NCBI GenBank assembly: GCA_963513935.1
Contig: OY740768.1
Location: forward strand, 75,678,877 to 75,742,876
DNA from: Aphrophora alni
Lineage: Eukaryota > Arthropoda > Insecta > Hemiptera > Aphrophoridae
Length of the DNA: 64,000 nt
Reading direction: 5' to 3'
Every line of letters begins with the position of its first letter. Positions within the stretch are counted from its first letter, which is position 1. This document shows, piece after piece, positions 47,100 through 60,457 of this stretch. A program made the position numbers and the translations under genes. The notes under the pieces were generated by a model. It made no database searches. It had not been told where the DNA came from and worked only from the letters and a program-made list of their open reading frames with translations.

Positions 47100-48890
47100 T
47101 TTAATCAAGATCATTTTTCGCCTTTAACAACATGGAAAAAAATAAGATATAAGTGTTTGCACTCCTCGTATATTTACTAAAGCAGGGAAGCAGGTGATCA
47201 TAACTATAGGGTCTTATTTAAAAGAAAAATCTCATTAATTCAAAATCAGTTAAGCTGGCTCATTTGTGATGTTTTAAATTTATAATAGTCACACACCACA
47301 TTTCCAGTCAAAATTATGTTATAAGTTTTAAATTTGTATTTATTTTGAAATTTAAAAAATATGTTTTTAAATAAGGAAAATAACCGTATAGTATGAAAAT
47401 TTGAATGTAGTGTTCAGCAATAAATTTTACTGTAATGTGCTCAATTGTTGAGATGAGGAAAATACAGTACATACGGTTCAAACATACTGATTTTGATTTT
47501 ATTTATTTGCTTACAAATACAGGCCTTTTATTTTCAAGAACTTCTTTCTGGTTTGTTGTTAGTAAATGTGCTATGACTTTTTCATAATAGTTAGTTTCTC
47601 TCTATGTACAATATTCAAATATAACTGACAAAATATTTATTGTAAGTAGTTTTAAATTTATTTAAGAGCATTTGTATTGGAAATTGTTTGAGCATGGGCA
47701 ATTTTTAGAACGGTTTGTATTTTGGAAATGTCTCTGTCAAACCATCACTATCCTCAAGCAGTTTTACCATGAGATTTATTAAACTCTTAGAAGAAAATAC
47801 AATCTTGTGTGTGCACAGGCGTTTTAATTCTTTCCTTATTTTCTTTTCGCAATCTTTACATTTTCCAATTTTACTCCTTTTTTTCATTTATTCGAGGACT
47901 CTCTGGTAAACAAGACTTTTTTGTGATTGTACTTTGCACGACTCTGTAAATACGCCTCTGCTGTCGAATAGTGAAAGCCTCGATTCTAAACTTTAGTAAT
48001 TTTCAAGACTACTTGCTTCTATATTTTTTAGTGACTGAAATGAGTTCTGTTACTTTCGTAACTATTGTTGTAGGGAAATTAAAATTTACAAGAAACACAA
48101 CATTTCATTCAGGAAACCGTTTCAACGTTGTAATAAATTTACCTTTTAAATTTTGAAAAATTACCCAAATAACCTTTAAAAACAAACAAAACTAAGAAAA
48201 TATAAATGTAGTATGATATGATTTTCAATAGCTTGAATGTAGTCGATTTACTCAAATTTTTCTCATACTTTTACTCTCAGCTTTTTTTTTTTTTAAATTT
48301 TCCCTTCTGTAAAGGAATATGTGAATTTTGCCGGACGTAAATGAACAAAACACCGTTTTATATTAGCAAGAATACAAAATCTATCATATTTCTTTTTGTA
48401 GAATTCAAAAGTTAGTTTATATAATAACTTAATTTTTCAATGTAAAACTTTATCAGATTAATGTTTTTATCTCGGATAATATTCACATACGTCAATCAAA
48501 TATCACTTGGTTGCTCGACGAGTGCAAACACAAGGCGCGATAAATATAATGTACAGATGTGATACTGTGTAATTCCGGACACATGGTCTTATTGTTTATT
48601 TATACCATCTGAATGAAGTTTTTGACACTTGTACCGAGTGAGATTGATCCTAAGATGAAATTTGAAGATACGAGACTTAGATATGACACTTCCATGAAAT
48701 TACTAAGACTAAATATTCTATAACTATATAACATAACATGACCTTTCCCCATTTTCTACCTTTATAGTCTTCAGCCTTATAAAAATTTCAAACTATTGTA
48801 ATTTAAAATAAAAATGACTCCAACGGCGCACAGTGATTCCAAATCCGGAAAAGCTAGCAAATTTATGAAGGTATTTGTCAAACATTATGT
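47100..48890. other. No supported feature
   Basis: AT-rich. ORFs at 47705-47909 on both strands overlap each other and show no family motif. Confidence 0.5.
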
Positions 48891-48898
48891 ATAGCCTA

Positions 48899-49190
48899 CA
48901 GGAGTTTTTGATATTCTGATTATGAATCTGATGTTAAAATTTCAAAAAACAAAATGGCGGATCCAATATGGTTGACAAAAATGTCGGAAAATTGTTATTT
49001 TTTAATGAAAATCAGTATAGTGGAGTTTTCGGTCATGTTGATTAAAAATCCGATGTTAAAATATCAAAAAACAAAATGTCCGATCCAATATGGCGGACAA
49101 AATTGTTGTTTCCGAATGAAAATCGGTATGGTGGAATTTTTGGACATGTTTATTAAGAATCTGACGTTAAAAATATTTTTTTTTTTTATT
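48899..49190. repeat. Tandem repeat, ~111-122 bp unit, ~2.4 copies
   Basis: GTGGAGTTTT/GTGGAATTTT, AATCTGATGTTAAAAT and CAAAAAACAAAATGGCGGAT-type blocks repeat at about 48925, 49047 and 49158. The CAATATGGCGGAC word is common in invertebrate satellite-like repeats. Confidence 0.8.
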
Positions 49191-49199
49191 CGCAAAAGA

Positions 49200-51030
49200 A
49201 TTTAATACATTAAAAGAAAAAAACAGTTTTATCTACAAAATAAATCAGTACAGAGGACTTTTTGATTACTAACTATCTGATGATTCATTGTAATCCGTCG
49301 TCGAATATTCACTTATATTACATTCTGCTACAGCTGGAGGTTTCAGTAAATATAGGGTCTCGAAGATAATTTCCTTTTTAAGTACTTAGACTCATAATAA
49401 AATGATCTGACGAAATTAAAAGTCTTAAAAATATATCCTCCATTGTTTAGTGCGGCTACATTATGGCGAGAAATCTTCTCGAAATCTTTTAATGTAATTA
49501 TTACATGATTCTTGCGCTTCTTCAGACATATCTACCCTATCGGCAATAATGCGGAAGAAATTATTTCAATACCATGCATGAGAATTTTATGTATGGTAGT
49601 TGGCATATAAAACCATGGATATAACTCCATAAACCGATCAATGTTAATTCGTGACCACTTCCTAATTATTATAATTAAGTATATTTTAAATTTTAATTGA
49701 TGTAATTATTAAAAATTATATATTTATGTTTTGTACAATAATCTCTTGTAAAGAATACCTCAAAATGAGTTCTTATATAATATTAAATTGATGAAGCCAT
49801 TATTTCATTCATCGACTAAATTTGCCAACTGTTTGCATAAAAAATTGCACTGCAAAGAGAATAGCACTTAAGGACAGATAATTTTGTGTTATGTTTTAGT
49901 ATTAGTCTAATAAATGATACTACGATACATTTTTTAACCGAATACGACGGTGCAAATAACTTTTTTGATGTTTGAAAATATTTATTTATATTGTTAAATT
50001 TGATTAACAATGTTTGGTAATCATTGTTTCTGCAATTTAATTATCGAAGTTTTACATTGGACACTATTATTCTACTTACTTTTCTATTTAAAAATGTAGT
50101 GGAGGTAAAAATTAAGCTATTGTTCTCGCGTGATGAATGCCGTTCGAGGGTCACTTTTAAACTGGTCCATTAGCTTAGGTATAAGAGATAAACGCTAACT
50201 ACCTACGGAATTTCATAAGCTATTGAACTAGAAACAATAAAAGCCCTATTTAAAATTTTAATTTTTTGACTTTTGGCCAGCTTTTTCGGGATTTGGAACA
50301 ACTTTGCGGCGTGGTTGGTTACCTAACGGTATTATCGGAGTGAATAACGTTTTGTCCACTCATTCAAAAGTTTAATGCGTAACCTTGTGATCACTCTTTG
50401 TGGAGATTTAACCAAAATAATTTCATCTTATTTAAAGGGGAGGAATTTTTACATTATGGCCTTATTTCTACACAGGTTTGGCTGAAAACGAATTCCTGTT
50501 AGCTTTATATATTAGGCTTCAATTATTTTTCGTTTATATAAATATTTTATGTGTAATTTATTATCGTCGGAACAAGTATATGAGGCTATTTTTATGTTTT
50601 TTTGGTATTTTTACTGGTTTAATCGCGTGTTTTTTATCACTACTTCTTAGATTTATAAGTCTTTATATATATACTGCCTGTCACATTCACGTTAAATACT
50701 GTAAACACAGTTTGTAATATCTTGTGTACCAGTTTTGAGTTTGTCCAAATGACTGTTCAGGACCAGCTTTAGCTCTATGTTCTTTTCTTAGGATTACTAA
50801 TAATTTTAGTTTTCAACATTGCCCTAGACTATGTTGGCTCTTTTTCACATGTTCTAAGTTTATCGCTTGATAATAATCATACTCTCGGAATGTCTTATAT
50901 TATACACGAATGATGGCAAATGTCTGAATAAATTATATCAGAGATATGAACAATCTAATATTATCCAATAACTTCAAACCAGAATAAGCAGTTGTTATAT
51001 AATATATCAAGTACAAAACCCGTTACTACG
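49200..51030. other. No supported feature
   Basis: AT-rich, with short ORFs only; the plus ORF at 50478-50717 is hydrophobic low-complexity and not accepted. Confidence 0.45.
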
Positions 51031-51034
51031 GTAG

Positions 51035-51340
51035 CAGTAACTTATTAATCAACATTCGTATTCAAAGATATGCTATTTGTAACATGAACCAAGTTGAATT
51101 TTTCACTGTATTTTTTATGAGTCATGTTTTATGTAAGTACTGTACGTGGTCGCTACCCCATTGTCGCCTGTAAGTCTGGCAACACTGGCGTCACACGCTC
51201 AAGTCTAGACCTCTTCTCTATAACATATATTTTAGAATAAATTAACCTAACATGTTTTACACGCAATGTATTATCTGATATGGCAGAGCAGTAAAGGACT
51301 TTATGAATAGCAGTGCTAAAAGAGTTAAAGTTGATATTAT
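51035..51340 (-). repeat. Dispersed repeat F5, copy 2
   Basis: Inverse of 37285-37615, with a ~20 bp insertion TTAGAATAAATTAACCTAAC and scattered substitutions. Confidence 0.75.
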
Positions 51341-51349
51341 TGTATTCTT

Positions 51350-52425
51350 AGAATTAACGCATTTTCATGGGAACCCCGGCACTCGATACATTTATAAATA
51401 CTTTTTTATAAATTTGTAATCATTTATATGTTACGTTTTCTTCTGGAGATTTGAAACCTTCGAGTAGGAAAAAATGTAAAAATTGTATTTTGATTTTTGA
51501 ATGTAATATCTAATTCGAACTCATTACACCAAAATTAATAAATGTTAAGAATTTCAACAAAATAGGACAAAATATTAATTAATTGTTTAACCTTTGTTCA
51601 TTTAGCCCCAACATGTAACGCACGAGAATTTAGTTGGGCGACATGTCATTTGTAGACTACTCTGGTTATATATGTAAATATTGCATGTGCTCATAGAATA
51701 TCCTGTACTTTGTAACTGCCTACACTTCTCTCTGACATGACTATTATTGTTCTCGTATATTTATTGAAACGTAGGACTTTGTGACAAACCTATCACTAGC
51801 ATAATAATTAAAACCAATAACTTAACCTTTCGTTACAACTTATTACTATTATTATTATTATTATTCTAATCATATGTTGTGTTGTGATCAAAAAATAATA
51901 ACCAAGGCTGTAATTAACACAGTTAGCATATTTTTTATTAATTAAATCTGGAATTAAAGAGATTAATTTTTAATTAATTTTTTCATAATCAATTAAATTT
52001 TTGTATGCAGAACCCTGTTCACCGTGTTATGGGTTCGCAAAATGTGCATTTGAAGAAGTTTTTAATCAGTGTAAATTAATTGGAAAATATCTACAAACTC
52101 AGCTGAAATGGATTAATTTGGTTAATTACCATTTCAGATTTCGCTTATTTCAGTTAAAGTTCACAATTATATGAAGTTTTAGATTTTAACATTTCGTGAA
52201 ATTTTATTTATTTGAATCAGCTTAAGAATTTTAAAGTGCCATATTACTTCAGGATTTTATACTGCAATTAGTTTAAATTTTGTTACGTAATTAGCTAAAG
52301 TTAATTTAGTTGTTTAAATTTAAATAAACTATTGAAAAAAAATGAACAAATGTTTGCAATTATTTCTTAAAATTAGTTAAATCTAGTTTTTTGTAAGATA
52401 CCCGTCTGATGGTAAGGGTACACAT
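51350..52425. other. No supported gene
   Basis: AT-rich with a short (ATT)n run at 51841-51866. Confidence 0.5.

Positions 52426-52427
<2 letters not shown>

Positions 52428-52466
<39 letters not shown>
52428..52466. repeat. (TA)n microsatellite
   Basis: About 19 TA units. Confidence 0.95.
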
Positions 52467-52469
<3 letters not shown>

Positions 52470-52590
52470 ATGCAATTTTATTATAAAAAAGAGGCTGTAA
52501 TTTGGTTTCAAGGTATATAATATATTCAGATGCGTTATTTGGTTGTCTAAATATTATTCTCTTTATAATAAATTAATAATAAAGTAAACT

Positions 52591-52706
52591 GTTGTAACAA
52601 TAGTTCCAAAAAACTAAAGGTTCATGACCGAATGTGTGAAAGGTGACATCCCAGCTGAGTGTGAGTAAAATATTAATAATTCTGTTAACATCTGATTGAA
52701 TGAACA
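52591..52706. repeat. Direct repeat, left copy (partner 52835-52950)
   Basis: ACAATAGTTCCAAAAAACTA, CATGACCGAATGTGTGAAAG and GCTGAGTGTGAGTAAAATAT are repeated 244 bp downstream with a few changes. The copies are ~115 bp and ~90% alike by eye. No LTR-type TG..CA ends are visible. Confidence 0.85.
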
Positions 52707-52834
52707 GACTATCTGAATACAGTACTATGTTGATTGTATGTATTTAAGTAGTAATCGTATTATCTCGTAATGAGCTGACTTATACAAAGAAAAGTCATCT
52801 CTAATGGTTGGATAATGTTTGACGGTAGTACAAT

Positions 52835-52950
52835 GTTGAAACAATAGTTCCAAAAAACTAAAGGTGCATGACCGAATGTGTGAAAGAGGACAATCACAGC
52901 TGAGTGTGAGTAAAATATTAATGAATCTGTTAACATCTGAATGAATGATA
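52835..52950. repeat. Direct repeat, right copy
   Basis: Partner of 52591-52706 in the same orientation. Confidence 0.85.
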
Positions 52951-53126
52951 TGTTTAGTGTACGTCTAATGTTACTATATGAGTACTTGATTTATGTTTTA
53001 CCTTCTTGTGGGTTGAGGTGTGTACACTAAAATTAGTATTTTTTTCATCCTTATAAATTTAAGTTTATATTTTTAATATTCCAATATTTGCTTTCACTAA
53101 TCAAGGGATATGTTTCTGTGTTTCAG

Positions 53127-53214
53127 ATTATGTTCTCTCACCTTGTCACGTCTTGTCGTACTCAAAGCATTGGGATCAGACCTGGCCTCTATTACAATAG
53201 CTGTCAAAATGCAG
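53127..53214 (+). other. Candidate internal exon (88 bp) with consensus splice sites
   Basis: A good 3' splice site (pyrimidine-leaning TATGTTTCTGTGTTTCAG, AG at 53125-53126) is followed by 88 bases that are open in two frames and end in GCAG|GTAAAA, a good 5' site. One frame reads SRLVVLKALGSDLASITIAV and ends exactly at a codon boundary; the other reads HLVTSCRTQSIGIRPGLYY. The block is more balanced in G+C than its surroundings. No neighbouring exon was found within the window and the product is not recognised. Confidence 0.35.
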
Positions 53215-53759
53215 GTAAAACTGCCGGTAATATCACTCATTCTCACTTACTTCTTGTGTTGTTTAGCCTGCTGTTTATTAAATTCCTTAATCCTTATTTT
53301 AAAATAATCTTTTGCTCTGACTCATTTTATTGTTTACCCCATTGTCTAAAAGCATTGTCCTACACTATTTGAGAATGTGGTAAAATGTTTTAGTCGAAAT
53401 TTGATGCAATGTTTTTCTATATAATTTTTAGGCGTTCCGACAAATTCTATTTCATTTGATAGCCATTTAGTTACTTTTAAATCTTTTACCATGATTTTTC
53501 CTCCCTCAAACCCATTTTTCCAGTATCATCATTTCTCAAGATATATAGCAGAAAATTGTCACATATATTAATATCCCAAATGTTTTTATTAATCATCCTA
53601 CTTGGGATTTAGAAATTAGTGAAATGAGATTCCCTATTGATCTTTAAACTCCTACAGCGCTAAAAGGTTGAAACAGGCAAATATCAAATTCAGCTTTTGG
53701 ATATAAATTACTTTTAATTTTATAATAATAAACTACACAAAATTTTTCTGTTTTATAAA

Positions 53760-54185
53760 TTGTTAACTCCTCCCCCTTTTTTAAACCTCCAATGTTCCAT
53801 TTTTAAAGAAATCGAGCTCAAACTCAACAGGGTTCTTTGGTTATGCCCACGTTCTTCTTCTTCAGTTGTACTGTCTGTCCCTTTTGCACATCAGCTTCAA
53901 GACATTTTTGCTGTTCCAAATAAAAATAGATGGTTTGATGCTCTTCTACAATTTCAGATTTGTCTGTTCCTTTGTCAAAGATCCGAGAGTCTCTTTCCTT
54001 TTCTAATCGAGATGTTCACATTTGAAGATCATGTACTCTTCAGTTTTCATTTGGAGGCCACATTTCCTGCAGAGAGACTCCCCAGTGAATATTCCCATCA
54101 TGCGAGGAAATCTAACTCATTTCCTATATTCCCCCTGCTTAATGAGAGGTCAAAAATTAATTTGCTTAGATGGAGCACGAAATGA
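53760..54185 (+). other. 141-codon ORF between diverged direct repeats; coding status doubtful
   Basis: One of the longest ATG ORFs in the window. Its ends lie in two related ~60 bp stretches about 409 bp apart (AATGTTCCATTTTTAAAGAA at ~53791 and TTGTTCCAGCTTTAAAGAAA at ~54201), so the ORF is mostly one unit of a duplicated repeat. The protein is rich in F, S and L without a recognisable domain or repeat. I regard it as chance or repeat-derived unless homologues appear. Confidence 0.25.
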
Positions 54186-54259
54186 AAGTTTAAATTCCCA
54201 TTGTTCCAGCTTTAAAGAAATCTATCTCAAAAACAAAAGGGCCTTTTGAATATGATCAT

Positions 54260-57200
54260 TGCTAAATTATTGCTGTCGCGTTTCCAAATTTCATGTCAGA
54301 TTAATAACACGTAACTTAGGTACTCAAAATTGGCCGACCATAAATACAGCATATATTTCTGGGACATTTTGAAAGTTTAAACAAATTTTAATATAAGCAT
54401 ATTTAAAAAAAAAGAAACCTCTACCAAAGAGTAATACACTCGTAGAAAACAGAAGCTATTGTAGCTATTTTTAGTGTTAACATCATAAAATTGTGCATTA
54501 TCGTCAGACATACCTTTTTAATTTGAAAACCTAATCTGAACGACAAAATAATTATTATCAGCAATATAACTAACAATATTACTAGTATTCAGTGTAATAT
54601 TTTGTTATACTGGTGAAATAGTGTACTTGGGTGACAATTCTACAATGAAACTACTAGTGGAATGTCCGGTGTATACTACATGAGATGAATAGTGTGGGAG
54701 TGTATCCAATACCCATTGGCAAACATTCCCTTCCTTTGATTCGTACCCAAAAGATTGTTCCTGAAAGTACCCCCTTTGTTATTCGTGTACCTCGTATATA
54801 AGAAACTCGACAATTCACGAATAGTGTGGGACTCGCTTAAAGTGTGTTTTATTACCGAAGCATGTTTTTGTTTATTTTCTGACTTGCTCTGATTGTATTT
54901 GCTTTTTTTGAATGTACTTGGGCGTATAATATGTGGGATTATATTCAAGAACAGCATTATTTAATTGTCGAAATTTTTTTTATATTTCTTGGTATCTCCT
55001 TTATGTAAACACAGACATACGACACCATGAAATGTTCACCGATCCTACATATAAAATGTAATTTGCCACCATTTTAGACACACAGTCTTTATCTCCTTAC
55101 ATGTATATTAGTAAATACTTCTAGAAGTTGTAATTAATTATGTTCGATTATACTCAAATTTGTAGGCTCAGTTTTAAGAACATTCAGGTTTTAAATTAAG
55201 TTTGAAACGCACCCAATTTATAAAAAAGTATTAAAATTAAAACTTCAAATTTGTTAGAATACAGAAGCTTTTAATTTTTGAATTTTGAATTTTGACGGCC
55301 ATCTTAAAATTAACTTTAAAGTTTTAAATATGAAGGATGTCATGTAATACATTGTTTTTATAGCCTTTTGGTTGCAAAACTAATACTGCAACTTGTTTTT
55401 TTATTATCTCTTAGTTTTCAAGATATCGGTCATGGATTACGTTGAATAAAATAGCTGGTAAACCTTTTAAACATCCTTACGTAAGGTATGTAAAGGTTGA
55501 AAATAAATTATTTTATCATTTTACACTGTAGTTGGCTATTTTTCGCCGACCTCCATATCTCTTGGGGGTAGAGAAGTTATTGTTTTTAATTCGTGTTCCA
55601 TGCAGTTTTTCGTGTAACAAAATTTTTAAAAAAAATGTAATGCTCTATTTGGTAAACGTATTATGTGACAGATTATTTTTTTATACTCAGAAAGAATAAA
55701 ATTTTGTTTCAAAAGTTCTTAATAAGAAAACAACAAACTGACTTTTCTTGGAAAAAAACTTAGGAAAATAAAAATTGGAACTCTTTTACTGAGCGATGCA
55801 GGTACTCAAAATTTAATTAAATATTTTCAGTCTGATCCGCAAGAAATAAATTTTAATCGATAATTTGATCTTTAAATATAAGCATATTAATCGTAGAGTT
55901 TTAAACAGCTTTTGCATTGATTAAATGGCAGGTAGCTAAAGGACAAAATGTCTGAACATTCGATGTCAGTATAGATTGATTAATTGTGGTGTATAAGTGC
56001 TTACGCGAGGCTTGTACATTAGTATGACAGTTATTAATGGAATTATAATTTCAAACAGAGAGATAAATATTTGTTTAATAATTAAGAAGTTTCACATCAT
56101 CATAGACTTTATGTATTATTTACAAGTTTTGGTACGACGTACGAATTTCGAGAGTGAATGATCTCGAAAACTAACTATTTGGCTCATCATCAAGATTGTT
56201 TGCATAATATAATTCTAATTATTTTAATATTTGACCTGAATCAATAGTTCTGATTGTCCAAAATTGTAAAATACACCAGGAGTACAATCAAGTTAGAAAA
56301 TCATTTCAAAATAATTATGCGGGTCATGGATCGAAATGAAACCTTTCGTAATTTGCTTTAATTGTTTATTAGTTATTTTTAAACCTACATGAAATTAGGT
56401 AGATTCTACTAGTCTCGCTAGGACCTAGGAGGTGGCGCGTTGACCCACTTTGATAAATTCGAAGTTACTTTGGCCCATTTTAATGGAATTAAAAATTTCA
56501 AAAAGTACCTTCAAGGTAAATATATCCTCTACACAAACAATATATTCACTTAACAAAAGAGTTACTAATATTTAAAAAAAGTTAGAACGAATGTGAAAAT
56601 ATTAGTTTTAAGGTTAAATAGCATTTAATTGAAATCTAGGCTATATTTTAATGACGTTCATGGTATATTTTCGATTTTATCAATTATTTCTGAACTACAA
56701 TTTTATTTTTCTAACGATAGTACACTGGGTTAAGACACTCACTAGTTTTCGCATTTCATCAATATTTGAAATAAATCGGTATAGCCGATTCGGGTGAAAA
56801 AAAATCGGAATTTTTACTCTTGATCTTATTACATTTACTCTAAAATTTAGAGTTATTGGAATATATTGGTGGGGAAGGGACACTTTGAGATATAGCCAAA
56901 ATATGCTCACATACCAAATTTGAATAAAATGGAGTTATTCGTGTGGTCTGTAGAGCTACATGCAAACGGACATCATTAAAAAGAGACCGAAAGTTGCATA
57001 TTTCCGCGAGATCAATTTTTGACTCATCTCATAGCTTTCTCTATACCACAAACAAGAGAGTATACTTCTTGTCTCTGCCTATACTTACGAATATGTAAAC
57101 ATGTAAATGAAACATGTTAATATGCAAGTACGGCAGTATGGCCCTAAATTTAAACATTTTCAAGTTGATAAATTACTCAAACCAATTGAACTTCTTGTTT

Positions 57201-58470
57201 TTACTGCAATGTAAATTTTTATATCTGCTGGATGACAGGTGCTTTGTTCATTACTTCTCTCATCCACTACTAACTTATCTTAATCAATACAGTTGATTTA
57301 CATACAATAAATACAATAAATTTAATAAATTTTCACCCACATTTAGTATTAACAAAACTGGGTATGAAATTTTAAGAAATCTGTTCCAATCATTTTGAAA
57401 TTTGTATTTGTGTTATATTACACTCAAATTATTGTTCAGTAAACAATGGGGGGGGGAGGGGAAATCTTCGGAACCTGCACAAACTTTGATAAAATAGTCC
57501 TCGTTCGAATCATAATTGAATCTATATTCGAGCTAAACTAATAAAATGTGTGTTATTCTTTTAAACATTTATTTGTAGTAAATAATTAAATAAAATCTTT
57601 AAAATGGGAATATAGCTACCAAACTGGGTTCTAATGGTCGCCGAATTGAATTTCATAATGGAAAATCTAAATAGCTTAGATCTATTAATTTTCCATGCCC
57701 AAAAACCACCTAGTGTTTATCAATTTTTTACCGTTTTATAGACAGTGAAAATTTGAAATCCATCAAACTTTTACTAAGTTAAAAACTGAAGTGTATATAA
57801 TTGACCAATTGTAAATTATTTATTTCGGTTAGCCATTTTGAATCTGTAATTTAGAATTATAGATTTTTGACATCAGATTCAAAATTATCTGCCCTACTGT
57901 AAAACCCATTATCTTTATATCATCAAGATTATTAGCTTGGTATTAGAACCAAGTTTCGTGCCTAAATTCTCATTTGTAATAATTGTTTAATTACTTGTTT
58001 ATAACACATTTTGAACACTCGTTTAACTTTAGTCGAGATTAAATTACGAATCGAATGAGTCCTATTTCAACAAAATCTGTTACAGATTTCACGTATTCCA
58101 AGGTAAAAAGTTTAGTTTACTGAATTAGTAGCAACATCGAGTTTAGCGACCAATAACTCTAGGGAAAACTTAGTTTCTTCAAAATTAGTAATTTAAAAAG
58201 TTAAACCTTGTGTCTACGTTTTCAAATATTAATTTTGTTTCACGTTGCACCAAAATTCGTTACAAAGTCGTATTCAATGTCTCAAAATACTTGGGGAAAC
58301 TGAGTTTTATAAAAGTTAATAGTTGAAAAGTTGAAAATGTAACGATTTGAACTTTAACTGATACAATTTGAAACTTTTTTAGTTTTTGATTATTTCTATG
58401 AAGCTTTTATAGAGGGAGATGACATTGACAATATGTAAATATATTATAATAATAATAACTGCAAAATCCG
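54260..58470. other. No supported feature
   Basis: Over 4 kb of AT-rich sequence with only short ORFs (54676-54957 minus, 56695-56910 minus, 57114-57296 plus) and no recognised motif, RNA gene or tandem array. A G9-run lies near 57448. Confidence 0.45.
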
Positions 58471-58478
58471 AGTAGGGC

Positions 58479-59658
58479 ATAAAGTTTGAACATCTTTATT
58501 CTTTATTTATAAGGTACAAAATACAACATGAAATAATAAACAAAAATTACATCGAAAAGATGCATGTAAAATTAACAATAATAACATATTTCAAATATAA
58601 AGTCTTAAAAGGGGATACAACCTTTAAAGGATTTCCCATTTTGAGGCTATATATTATTTATTATTAGTAATGAAAAATAATACAATAAACGGAGAACAAA
58701 TGTTTTGTTTGTGAGCAGTAAAATTAGACGTCAACAAAAACAAAATATACTGAGCTTTATAGTTGATTTTAAGGCAGAAAGAATTGAAAACTTCCCTCCT
58801 GTTTTAACGCTTTAAAAAAAAGATTTGCAAGGAGCCTATAAAGCATTTACCTTTTATTATTTCTCCTTGTGAGTACGTTTTGTTTAAATGTATAGTAACT
58901 GTGGTATTGTTTATTGCTACTTGTTGGACTTGCGGTAACTGTGGTATTATTTACTGCTACTTCTTGGACTTACGGTAACTGTGGTATTATTTACTGCTAC
59001 TTCTTGGACTATTAAAATGGGATATAGTCGTTATTTAAATTTAAAGCCCTTTGAAAATTTTAACTAGTGGTTTTGTGAACGGTAGATCTTGTTCTTTGGA
59101 TGTATATTAACACTTCATTCAATAAATCGTTCTTGTAAACACAATATAGCTACTGCTTAGCTGACAAAATATCACACAATAATATCTAATTTTCATTTTC
59201 CAAGAAGTAGCAGTAAATAATGCCACAGCTACCTGAACAAAACACCACACCCGGAGAAGTAATACAAGTTTATTACTTTATGGGTAGCTTGCTCCTTGCA
59301 AATCTTGTTTCCAAAACGTTAAAATAGGAGGTGAAGTTTTCGATTCATTCTGCCTCAAAATTAACTATAACGCTCAGTATATTTTGATTTCATTGTACTA
59401 TAGAATTTCTTCTTATTTTAGTTGTGAAATCTGTTGTTAAAGTTAAATTTAGATACTTTTTATAGTACTAAGTTTAGTATAGGCTATTTTCTTTGGTTAT
59501 ACTCGTATTACAAATATGTTATTATTGTTAATTTTAAATACAATTTTTCTATATAATTTTTGTTTGTATTATTTCATGTTGTATTTTCAGTAAAAAATAA
59601 TTTTTTAAAATTATAATAATTACATGGTCTATTATAAATAAAGACGTTCAAACTTTAT
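58479..59658. mobile_element. Foldback-type element with ~0.5 kb inverted arms
   Basis: The outer ends are ATAAAGTTTGAAC (58479) and GTTCAAACTTTAT (to 59658), with a TA at each side of AAGTTTGAAC. The arms (58479-about 59010 and about 59199-59658) match through AATACAACATGAAATAATA, AAAATTAACAATAATAACAT, AAAATATACTGAGC, TTTTAACG, GATTTGCAAGGAGC and ACTGCTACTTCTTGG, with indels. The left arm has expanded a 40-bp unit to three copies where the right has one. The ~190 bp centre shares blocks with loci 870-1370 and 11050-11540. No transposase is present. Confidence 0.85.
58895..59010. repeat. 40-bp tandem repeat x3 inside the foldback left arm
   Basis: GTAACTGTGGTATTRTTTA begins at 58895, 58935 and 58975. 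A single inverse copy lies at about 59199-59232. Confidence 0.9.
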
Positions 59659-59659
59659 A

Positions 59660-60415
59660 TCATATTTGGATTTTGAAGTTTATTATGTTACATATTGGCG
59701 ATTCATTTAATTAATACCCAGAGATTTAAATTCTACTATTAAAACTCCCTTTTTTGGGTACCTAGCGGAACATGGAGGGTTAACTAAAACCGTAGTGCTT
59801 ATGCATGAGCACAGGCCTGCGACCATTCTGGGTATCGGAGCGAAGCTGAGCAATCAGCCATAGCTTAAAATGGTACGATACTATCGATTATACAGTACTC
59901 TATCGCCCAAAATATTGTCAAAACAATTAGCAAAACAGGGTAGTATTTTTTCAATAATTATTAATTTTTTTAGAAAATATGCAGTAGACAATATTGTAAA
60001 CAATACAACTATGCACACACAAAATTCCGTGAATGCATTTTGTTTTTTATTAACTTGCCAGTGCACTTCAAAGATAATAAAATAATCTAGGCGCTCGTAC
60101 ATGACTAGCTTAGCCGCTATTCGTATTATTCCGAAAAAGTATTGAGTTTTAAAAGAATTAATGCCATGATAGATTTGTCTTAATAGATTAATATAATATA
60201 TAATTAATTACTTCCAACTTTGTAATATCCGCAATGTTATTTAAATAGCATAGCTACGAATATTGGCAAAATTTAGATTAAAGTAAAGTTGGAGATTTTT
60301 CTTCTTTACAAGTTTATTGTAGAAAAATAAAAATTTACTTGAAATGACCCATACTTGTGAAAACTTCAGTCACAAAAGAAAAGAAAACACAATTTTCCTC
60401 TTTATTTTTTTCTTA
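59660..60415. other. No supported feature
   Basis: Short overlapping ORFs on both strands at 59870-60102 without motifs. Confidence 0.45.
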
Positions 60416-60419
60416 GACG

Positions 60420-60457
60420 CACAGTGCAGTGAGCTTATGGGAATCGGCACAAAAATC
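60420..60457. other. Possible Transib/RSS-like terminus
   Basis: CACAGTG (60420-60426), a 22-base spacer, then ACAAAAATC (60449-60457). This is the layout of a V(D)J recombination signal and of Transib ends (heptamer, ~23 spacer, A-rich nonamer). It is oriented inwards on the 3' side of the RAG1-like pseudogene. A single heptamer can occur by chance and no matching right end was found. Confidence 0.35.

Noticed and set aside
52591..52950. LTR retrotransposon with two LTRs
   Set aside because: The direct repeats are only ~115 bp, 244 bp apart, lack TG..CA ends and enclose no coding sequence.
53760..54185. 141-codon ORF as a genuine gene
   Set aside because: It spans one unit of a duplicated repeat, has no recognisable domain and no splice or promoter context. 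It is kept only as a doubtful feature.
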